19,066 bases of DNA from an uncultured Collinsella sp. (GTDB lineage: Bacteria; Actinomycetota; Coriobacteriia; Coriobacteriales; Coriobacteriaceae): contig CAUBPS010000026.1 of assembly GCA_958437935.1 (NCBI GenBank), positions 1 through 19,066 on the forward strand, written 5' to 3'. Shown piece by piece: positions 14,465 through 19,066 of this stretch. A model generated the notes under the pieces. It saw only the letters and a list, made by a program, of their open reading frames with translations. It was not told where the DNA came from and ran no database searches. A program made the position numbers and the translations under genes. Position 1 is the stretch's first letter, and every line of letters starts with the position of its first letter.

Positions 14465-15325
14465 ATGGCACAGCACATGGCTCAGCAAAATGCCGAGGGC
14501 TCGCGCGATCTGTCGACGCTGGTCGACGCGTCGGCCGAGCTGCAGCATCTGGTGCAGACTATCTGGCGCCTGCGTCAGCCCGACGGCTGCCCGTGGGACC
14601 GCGAGCAGACGCATCAGAGCATTGGCAAGAACATGATCGAGGAGGCCTACGAGGCGCTCGACTGTATCGAGGCCGATGACGCGGCACACCTTCGCGAGGA
14701 ACTCGGCGACGTGCTCATGCAGGTAGTGCTGCATGCACAGATTGCGGCGGACGCCGGCGAGTTTACGCTTGCCGACGTGGCACGCGATATCGACGCCAAG
14801 CTCATCCGCCGTCATCCGCACGTGTTTGGCGATGCGGACGCCGAGAGCTCCGACGAGGTGCTCAAGATTTGGGACGAGGTCAAGCTTGCCGAGAAGGCCG
14901 CCAAGGACAAGGCCGTGGCGGCGGGCGAGGCGTCGCCCGAGGGCCTGCTCGATGGCGTGCCCACGCATCTGCCGGCGCTGATGCAGGCCCAGAAGGTGTC
15001 GCGCAAGGCCGCGGCCGTGGGCTTTGAGTGGGAGACGGTCCAGGACGTGTGGGACGAGGTCGCCGAGGAGCGTGCCGAGTTTGAGGCCGAGGAGCCCGGC
15101 TCGCCTGAGCGCGAGATGGAGTTTGGCGACCTGCTCTTTGCCCTGGTCAACGTCGCGCGCAAGGAGGGGATCGACGCCGAGAGCGCCCTGCGTGCCAGCA
15201 CGGCAAAGTTCCGCCGCCGCTGGGCCGCCATGGAACAGATGGCGGTCAACGCCCATGTGGATCTGGCCGAGCTTTCGACCCACGGCCTCAACGACCTGTG
15301 GGATGCCGCCAAGGCCGAGGAGTAA
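14465..15325 (+). CDS. mazG: Nucleoside triphosphate pyrophosphohydrolase MazG
   Basis: A cytoplasmic house-cleaning enzyme that converts NTPs and dNTPs to monophosphates plus pyrophosphate. The 286-residue protein contains both MazG repeats. The N-terminal one carries CPWDREQTHQSI near residue 40 and the EExxE...ExxD magnesium motif (MIEEAYEAL then EELGDVLMQV, about 58-83). The C-terminal one carries GFEWETVQDVWDEVAEE and MEFGDLLFALVNVARKEG (about 183-238). The first 20 residues look like a non-conserved extension. GGAGGAG at the yfcE end is the ribosome site and the two genes are two bases apart. A strong terminator follows directly after the stop. Confidence 0.96.
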   Translation: MAQHMAQQNAEGSRDLSTLVDASAELQHLVQTIWRLRQPDGCPWDREQTHQSIGKNMIEEAYEALDCIEADDAAHLREELGDVLMQVVLHAQIAADAGEFTLADVARDIDAKLIRRHPHVFGDADAESSDEVLKIWDEVKLAEKAAKDKAVAAGEASPEGLLDGVPTHLPALMQAQKVSRKAAAVGFEWETVQDVWDEVAEERAEFEAEEPGSPEREMEFGDLLFALVNVARKEGIDAESALRASTAKFRRRWAAMEQMAVNAHVDLAELSTHGLNDLWDAAKAEE

Positions 15326-15329
15326 GACT

Positions 15330-15376
15330 GCGGGAACGACGGGCTGACACGCCCCATCGTTCCCGCTAATTTTTTC
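15330..15376 (+). terminator. Rho-independent terminator after mazG
   Basis: GCGGGAACGA (15330-15339) pairs perfectly with TCGTTCCCGC (15357-15366), with an inner CGGGC/GCCC extension, followed by TAATTTTTTC. This ends the larC2-like/yfcE/mazG transcript five bases after the mazG stop codon. Confidence 0.9.
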
Positions 15377-15385
15377 GAAAAATAA

Positions 15386-15415
15386 TTGTATCCCTCGGCT
15401 AACTTAGGGCATAAT
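15386..15415 (+). promoter_or_regulatory. Sigma-70-type promoter of enolase
   Basis: TTGTAT (15386-15391) and CATAAT (15410-15415) are separated by 18 bases, giving a start at about 15421-15424 and a leader of about 90 bases before eno. The region is clearly AT-richer than its surroundings and lies right after the mazG terminator. Confidence 0.7.
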
Positions 15416-15441
15416 GCAAAAAGTGCGACATGGCTAACTTA
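15397..15441. repeat. Paired 10-base direct repeat across the eno promoter
   Basis: GGCTAACTTA occurs at 15397-15406, inside the promoter spacer, and again at 15432-15441, just after the expected transcription start, with start points 35 bases apart. Flanking bases also agree in part (a G two bases after each copy). The arrangement would suit a repressor that covers the promoter, but no such protein is known from this window. Confidence 0.45.
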
Positions 15442-15454
15442 CGGAGACACACCG

Positions 15455-15502
15455 ATGGTGCACGGTCGGCCAGTCGCTTGCATCAACTACGTTTCCAAGT
15501 GA
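15455..15502 (+). CDS. Possible 15-residue upstream ORF in the eno leader
   Basis: ATG at 15455 begins MVHGRPVACINYVSK and ends with TGA at 15500-15502. GGAG at 15443-15446 lies eight bases ahead, an ideal distance. The stop overlaps the purine-rich eno ribosome site (GAGAGGGAGA), 12 bases before the eno ATG, an arrangement that allows translational coupling or leader-peptide control. A reading frame this short can arise by chance, and there is no run of one amino acid to suggest classical attenuation. Confidence 0.35.
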   Translation: MVHGRPVACINYVSK

Positions 15503-15514
15503 GAGGGAGACAAC

Positions 15515-16804
15515 ATGAGTGATATTTTGGACGTCTACGGTCGCGAGGTGCTCGACAGCCGCGGCAACCCCACCGTCGAGGTCGAGGTCGTGCTCGAGGA
15601 CGGCAGCTTTGGTCGCGCGATGGTGCCTTCGGGCGCTTCGACCGGCGCCTTTGAGGCGTGCGAGCTGCGCGATGGCGACAAGGGCCGCTACCTGGGCAAG
15701 GGCGTCTCGCAGGCCGTCGAGCACGTCAACAACGAGTGCGCCGATGCCGTCGTGGGCCTCGATGCCTTCGATCAGCGCGCCGTCGATGCCGCGCTGATCG
15801 CCGCGGACGGTACCCCCAACAAGACCAAGCTCGGCGCCAATGCCATCCTGGGCGTGTCGCTGGCCGTTGCCCGCGCCGCTGCCGAGTCGGCGGGCCTGTC
15901 GCTGTACCAGTACCTGGGCGGCGTCAACGCCCACCTGCTGCCCACGCCTATGATGAACATCCTCAACGGCGGCGTGCATGCCGACAACAACGTTGACTTC
16001 CAGGAGTTCATGATCATGCCGGTGGGCGCCCCGAGCTTTGCCGAGGGCCTGCGTTGGTGCGCCGAGGTCTACCACACCCTCAAGGGCGTGCTGCACGAGG
16101 CTGGCCTGGGCGGCGGCGTGGGCGACGAGGGCGGCTTTGCGCCCAACCTCAAGACCAACGCCGAGCCGTTCGAGTACATCACCAAGGCCGTGGAGAAGGC
16201 CGGCTTTAAGCCCGGCGTCGACTTCATGTACGCCATGGATCCGGCCTCGACCGAGTTCTACAACGCCGAGACCGGTATGTACGAGCTCAAGGGCGAGGGC
16301 GTTGAGTACACGAGTGCCCAGATGGTCGATTACTGGGAGAAGCTCGTCGACACCTACCCCATCATCTCCATCGAGGACGGCATGGCCGAGGAGGACTGGG
16401 ACGGCTGGGTCGAGCTTACCCGCCGCATTGGCAGCAAGGTGCAGCTGGTGGGCGACGACCTGTTCGTCACCAACACCGAGCGCCTCAAGAAGGGCATCGA
16501 GCTGGGTGCCGCCAACGCGATCCTGGTCAAGGTCAACCAGATCGGCACGCTCACCGAGTCGCTCGAGGCCATCGAGACCGCCAAGGAGGCCGGTTACGCC
16601 TGCATCGTGAGCCACCGCTCCGGCGAGACCGAGGATTCCACGATCGCCGACCTGGTCGTGGGCGTCAATGCCGGCCAGATCAAGTCGGGCGCCCCGTGCC
16701 GCAGCGACCGTATCGCCAAGTACAACCAGCTCATCCGCATCGAGGACGAGCTCGAGGGCAGCGCGCGCTACGCCGGCAAGACCGCGTTCTACAACATTCG
16801 CTAA
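15515..16804 (+). CDS. eno: Enolase (phosphopyruvate hydratase)
   Basis: The glycolytic enzyme that interconverts 2-phosphoglycerate and phosphoenolpyruvate with magnesium, 429 residues, the usual bacterial length. The conserved features are all present: VLDSRGNPTVEVEV near residue 9, PSGASTGAFEA near 36, the catalytic acid-base Glu205 in GDEGGFAPN, ISIEDGMAEEDWDG near 286, LVGDDLFVTN near 312, the catalytic Lys339 in VKVNQIGTLTE, and SHRSGETEDSTIADL near 367. GAGAGGGAGA gives a strong ribosome site. It is transcribed alone, between two terminators, from the promoter at 15386-15415. Besides its metabolic role, enolase is often part of the RNA degradosome. Confidence 0.99.
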   Translation: MSDILDVYGREVLDSRGNPTVEVEVVLEDGSFGRAMVPSGASTGAFEACELRDGDKGRYLGKGVSQAVEHVNNECADAVVGLDAFDQRAVDAALIAADGTPNKTKLGANAILGVSLAVARAAAESAGLSLYQYLGGVNAHLLPTPMMNILNGGVHADNNVDFQEFMIMPVGAPSFAEGLRWCAEVYHTLKGVLHEAGLGGGVGDEGGFAPNLKTNAEPFEYITKAVEKAGFKPGVDFMYAMDPASTEFYNAETGMYELKGEGVEYTSAQMVDYWEKLVDTYPIISIEDGMAEEDWDGWVELTRRIGSKVQLVGDDLFVTNTERLKKGIELGAANAILVKVNQIGTLTESLEAIETAKEAGYACIVSHRSGETEDSTIADLVVGVNAGQIKSGAPCRSDRIAKYNQLIRIEDELEGSARYAGKTAFYNIR

Positions 16805-16876
16805 ACGGGCGAATTTGGCGAGGGGGAGGCTGACTCGGCTCCGTCCCGCCTTGACTGGATGCTGCAAAGCGCCATG

Positions 16877-16908
16877 GGCGCTGGGCCATACGGCTCAGCG
16901 CCTTTTTT
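16877..16908 (+). terminator. Rho-independent terminator after eno
   Basis: GGCGCTGGGCC (16877-16887) pairs with GGCTCAGCGCC (16892-16902), 11 bp including one G-U pair, around the ATAC loop, followed by TTTTTT (16903-16908). A weaker imperfect hairpin lies upstream at about 16818-16852, so the gene end carries two structures. Confidence 0.92.
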
Positions 16909-16947
16909 ATGTCGAGCAAAGGCTGGCGAAGGCGGTGCGGGCGCTCG

Positions 16948-16956
16948 TGCTATAAC
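16948..16956 (+). promoter_or_regulatory. Extended -10 promoter ahead of the DivIC-like gene
   Basis: TGCTATAAC at 16948-16956 fits an extended -10 element (TGn followed by TATAAC), about 44 bases before the start codon and shortly after the eno terminator. No clear -35 is seen, as is usual for extended -10 promoters. Confidence 0.5.
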
Positions 16957-16999
16957 TAAAGGACTTAGCGCAAACAAACCTCAACCGCACAAGGCGCAC

Positions 17000-17761
17000 A
17001 TGGATCAGATTTACGACAACAGGTACTATTCCGCCGGTTCGCGCGAGCCGTCGCCTCGCCGTGCGCGCACGGTGCAGCTCGGTGGGTCCGCCTACGCCGG
17101 CGTCGACCGCCCCGCGCAGCGCCCGACAAGTACCTCGCGCCCCAATGCTCAAGTGAATACTTCGACAGATGGACCGGTGCGCCCGGCACGTTCGTCGCAT
17201 GCATCGCGCTCCTCGGCTCAGACACACGACAAGTCGAGCAGGGCCTCGAGCCGTCTTTCGGGCTCGGATTTTATGCACTACGCCAACGACAACGCGGTGG
17301 TCAAGGCAATCTATGACTTTACGCATGGCTCTCTGCGTCCGCTGTTTATCGGTATCGTGGTGGCGCTGGTGCTCGTGAGCCTGTATTTTCCCGTGCGCGA
17401 TCTGTACGTGGCAAAGCGTTCGAGCGATATCTTGGCCAAGCAGGTCGAGATTCGCCAGCAATACAATGATGAGCTGCAAAAAAGCGTCGACAAGCTGCTC
17501 TCGGAGGAGGGTATCAAGGACGCGGCGTCCGAGGACCTGGGCCTGGTGATGCCCGGCGAGAAGAAGATTGACGTGCTGGGCTTGGACGAGGATTCGGATT
17601 CGTCGTCGAGCAAAAAGTCCTCAAACGCCAAGAAGGCCAGCGAAGTGGCCAAGGAGATTGAGGAAGTCGGCAAGGACGCGCCGTGGTACATTCAGACGCT
17701 CGACATGCTGTTTGGATTTAACGGCGTCGAGGGTCAGACGGTCGCGTCCAGCGGCGAGTAG
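17000..17761 (+). CDS. divIC: Septum formation initiator (DivIC/FtsB family) protein
   Basis: A single-pass membrane protein of 253 residues, probably a divisome component that binds FtsL and FtsQ/DivIB counterparts. Layout: a Ser/Arg/Pro-rich, probably disordered cytoplasmic N-terminus (1 to about 110), a membrane segment at about 113-132 (PLFIGIVVALVLVSLYF), a coiled coil at about 137-168 (SDILAKQVEIRQQYNDELQ), the short family motif ASEDLGLVMPGE near 176, and an acidic/Ser-rich tail with a last helix. The N-terminal and C-terminal tails are long compared with FtsB of E. coli (about 100 residues). The ATG at 17000 is chosen because AAGG lies five bases ahead and the upstream open frame runs through the eno terminator. 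The Ppx/GppA gene follows 28 bases after the stop. Confidence 0.88.
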   Translation: MDQIYDNRYYSAGSREPSPRRARTVQLGGSAYAGVDRPAQRPTSTSRPNAQVNTSTDGPVRPARSSHASRSSAQTHDKSSRASSRLSGSDFMHYANDNAVVKAIYDFTHGSLRPLFIGIVVALVLVSLYFPVRDLYVAKRSSDILAKQVEIRQQYNDELQKSVDKLLSEEGIKDAASEDLGLVMPGEKKIDVLGLDEDSDSSSSKKSSNAKKASEVAKEIEEVGKDAPWYIQTLDMLFGFNGVEGQTVASSGE

Positions 17762-17789
17762 GCGAGTAGCGCCCGGAGGGGAGCCCGCA

Positions 17790-18791
17790 ATGACAAATTG
17801 CAAACGATATAAGGTGGCCGCGATCGACTTGGGAACGGTGTCGTCGCGACTAGTGCTAGCGCAGGTCGAGGGCGGGGCGATCGTGGAATCGTCCAAGCAT
17901 ACCGAGATCACCGACTTGGGCGAGGGCGTGGACGCGACGGGGCGCTTTTGCGAGGCGGCCGTTGAGCGCGTGCTCGCTGCGTGCCACATGTTTGTGGACG
18001 AAGCCCGTGCCTTTGGGGCCGCGTGCATCTGCACCACGTGCACGAGTGCTGCGCGTGATGCGTCCAACGCCGCACTGCTGCTGGACGGCCTGCGCGATCT
18101 GGGGCTCGAACCGCAAGTGATTCCGGGAGAGGTCGAGGCGCGCCTGACGTTTTTTGGCGTGGCGCACGACTTTGCAGGCGAGCGCATCATCGTCGCCGAT
18201 TCGGGTGGCGGCTCCACGGAGCTCGCGACGGGCGTCTATGCGCCTGAGCGCGGGGTCTTTGCGCTGGAGGGAACGCGCTCACTGGACATCGGTTGCCGCC
18301 GCGTGACGGAGCGGTTTTTCTCGGCACTGCCGCCAACGGACGGCGAGCTTGCTGCCGCCGCCAACTGGGCGGGCGAGCAGTTCGCTGCCTATTTTGGGGG
18401 CCTGCCCAGCGACTTTGAGCGCGCCGAACGCTTGGTCGCAGTGGGCGGCACGGTGACTACGCTGGTGGCTCTGGTCCACGAGCTGGAGCCGTACGATTCG
18501 AGCTTTGTGCACCTGCGCGAGCTTTCGCTGGATCAGGTTTCGGCCGCTATTGAGCGCATGTCTGCGCTGGATGTCGCAGGCATTGCCGCGTTGCCAGGCG
18601 TGCAGCCCAAACGCGCGGGCGTGATCTTGGCTGGCGCCGTGGTGATCCGCGAGCTCATGCGAGCCGGCGGCTACAAGACGCTCACTGTAAGCGAGAACAG
18701 CCTACTCGCCGGCATGGCCGCCACCATCAACGAGACCCTCGACGGCGCCGCCCCCACCATCGGCTGGACCCCCAGCCTCAGCACCCTCTAA
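17790..18791 (+). CDS. ppx: Ppx/GppA family phosphatase (exopolyphosphatase or pppGpp phosphohydrolase)
   Basis: A cytoplasmic phosphatase of 333 residues from the ASKHA (actin-like) superfamily that removes terminal phosphate from polyphosphate or pppGpp. Motifs: phosphate loop 1 as AAIDLGTVSSRLVLA at about residues 10-24, the CTTCTSAARDASN segment near 77, a catalytic-region Glu in GEVEARL near 112, phosphate loop 2 as VADSGGGSTELATG near 133, and AVGGTVTTLVAL near 217. It is the short form without the C-terminal HD-like domain of E. coli Ppx, as in other actinobacteria. Loop 1 reads GTVSSRL where relatives usually have GTNS or GSNS, a small deviation. GGAGGGGAG six bases ahead supports the ATG at 17790. 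The divIC-ppx neighbour pair is common in actinobacteria, often next to eno. Confidence 0.92.
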   Translation: MTNCKRYKVAAIDLGTVSSRLVLAQVEGGAIVESSKHTEITDLGEGVDATGRFCEAAVERVLAACHMFVDEARAFGAACICTTCTSAARDASNAALLLDGLRDLGLEPQVIPGEVEARLTFFGVAHDFAGERIIVADSGGGSTELATGVYAPERGVFALEGTRSLDIGCRRVTERFFSALPPTDGELAAAANWAGEQFAAYFGGLPSDFERAERLVAVGGTVTTLVALVHELEPYDSSFVHLRELSLDQVSAAIERMSALDVAGIAALPGVQPKRAGVILAGAVVIRELMRAGGYKTLTVSENSLLAGMAATINETLDGAAPTIGWTPSLSTL

Positions 18792-18793
18792 AT

Positions 18794-18862
18794 AAGTTGC
18801 GGTGAAATAGTTCCTAAATAAGCTGGTAAACGGTTTAAACAGGATCTATTCCACCGCAACTT
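18794..18862. repeat. 21-base inverted repeat downstream of ppx
   Basis: AAGTTGCGGTGAAATAGTTC.. (18794-18814) and the complement of 18842-18862 agree at 19 of 21 positions, around a 27-base AT-rich centre that contains the palindrome GTTTAAAC. It begins three bases after the ppx stop. It could act as a terminator, but there is no U-tract. The long near-perfect arms and AT-rich centre look more like a small repeat element. Confidence 0.6.
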
Positions 18863-18936
18863 CTAAGGGGCCGAAGCAGTCTTTTTAGCTCGTCCTAAAT
18901 TAGCTGACTTTCTGAAGCGCGGGGCGGTGGGATGTC

Positions 18937-18961
18937 TGCGTATTTGCTGCGCAAATACGCA
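18937..18961. repeat. 11-bp perfect hairpin with 3-base loop near the window end
   Basis: TGCGTATTTGC (18937-18947) pairs exactly with GCAAATACGCA (18951-18961) around TGC. A GC-rich stretch with GCCGGC repeated and further short inverted repeats follows (18962-19016). No credible gene covers 18863-19066 on either strand; short open frames there have no ribosome site. This may be part of an intergenic repeat or a decayed gene end. Confidence 0.5.
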
Positions 18962-19066
18962 CCGGCTTCGGACGCCTGCCGGCGCCCTCGCCGGCTCGCT
19001 GCGGACGCTGCGGCTTATAGGACAAAATGTGTGTCCCGATAGAACACCCGTTTCCATCCATTAATC

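Noticed and set aside
15434..16867. Minus-strand open frame antisense to the whole of enolase
   Set aside because: Enolase is certain on the plus strand; the antisense reading is a codon-bias shadow.

Overview
This is a high-GC, densely coding bacterial chromosome segment. It looks like a member of the Coriobacteriia (Actinomycetota), most likely a Collinsella or close relative. The reasons are the high GC with strong Shine-Dalgarno sites, the actinobacterial-style DivIC/FtsB protein and Ppx/GppA phosphatase, a fused HisZ-HisG protein, and the combination of a mannose-family PTS with an FrlC-like epimerase. Lineage is inferred from protein character only; no rRNA gene is present.

Layout. (1) Positions 86-2615 hold a complete mannose-family PTS permease as four separate genes (EIIA, EIIB, EIIC, EIID). 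A terminator-like hairpin follows, then an FrlC-like sugar isomerase/epimerase (2699-3535). Together they suggest uptake and processing of a ketose or an Amadori-type compound such as fructoselysine. (2) A 278-base spacer rich in inverted repeats leads into the histidine operon (3814-12113): hisZG fusion, hisD, hisC, hisB, hisH, hisA, hisF, hisI, a small unknown gene and hisE. A PHP-family histidinol phosphatase lies convergently on the minus strand (12141-13052) and supplies the step not encoded in the operon, so the window appears to hold every enzyme from PRPP + ATP to histidine. (3) A divergent spacer with a perfect 23-base inverted repeat leads to a plus-strand group: a stand-alone LarC C-terminal-domain protein, a YfcE-type phosphodiesterase and MazG. 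(4) After a strong terminator come enolase, with its own promoter, paired direct repeats and a possible 15-residue upstream ORF, another strong terminator, and then a DivIC-like cell division protein and a Ppx/GppA phosphatase. The window ends in about 275 noncoding bases carrying two further inverted repeats.

Most genes are ordinary housekeeping or biosynthetic genes. The less ordinary material is the HisZ-HisG fusion, the orphan LarC2-like protein, the 75-residue unknown protein between hisI and hisE, and a set of intergenic hairpins (3586-3672, 8773-8813, 11077-11170, 12109-12141, 13183-13247, 18794-18862, 18937-18961) that look more like dispersed repeat or regulatory RNA elements than simple terminators. 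No rRNA, tRNA, CRISPR array, transposase or phage gene was seen.
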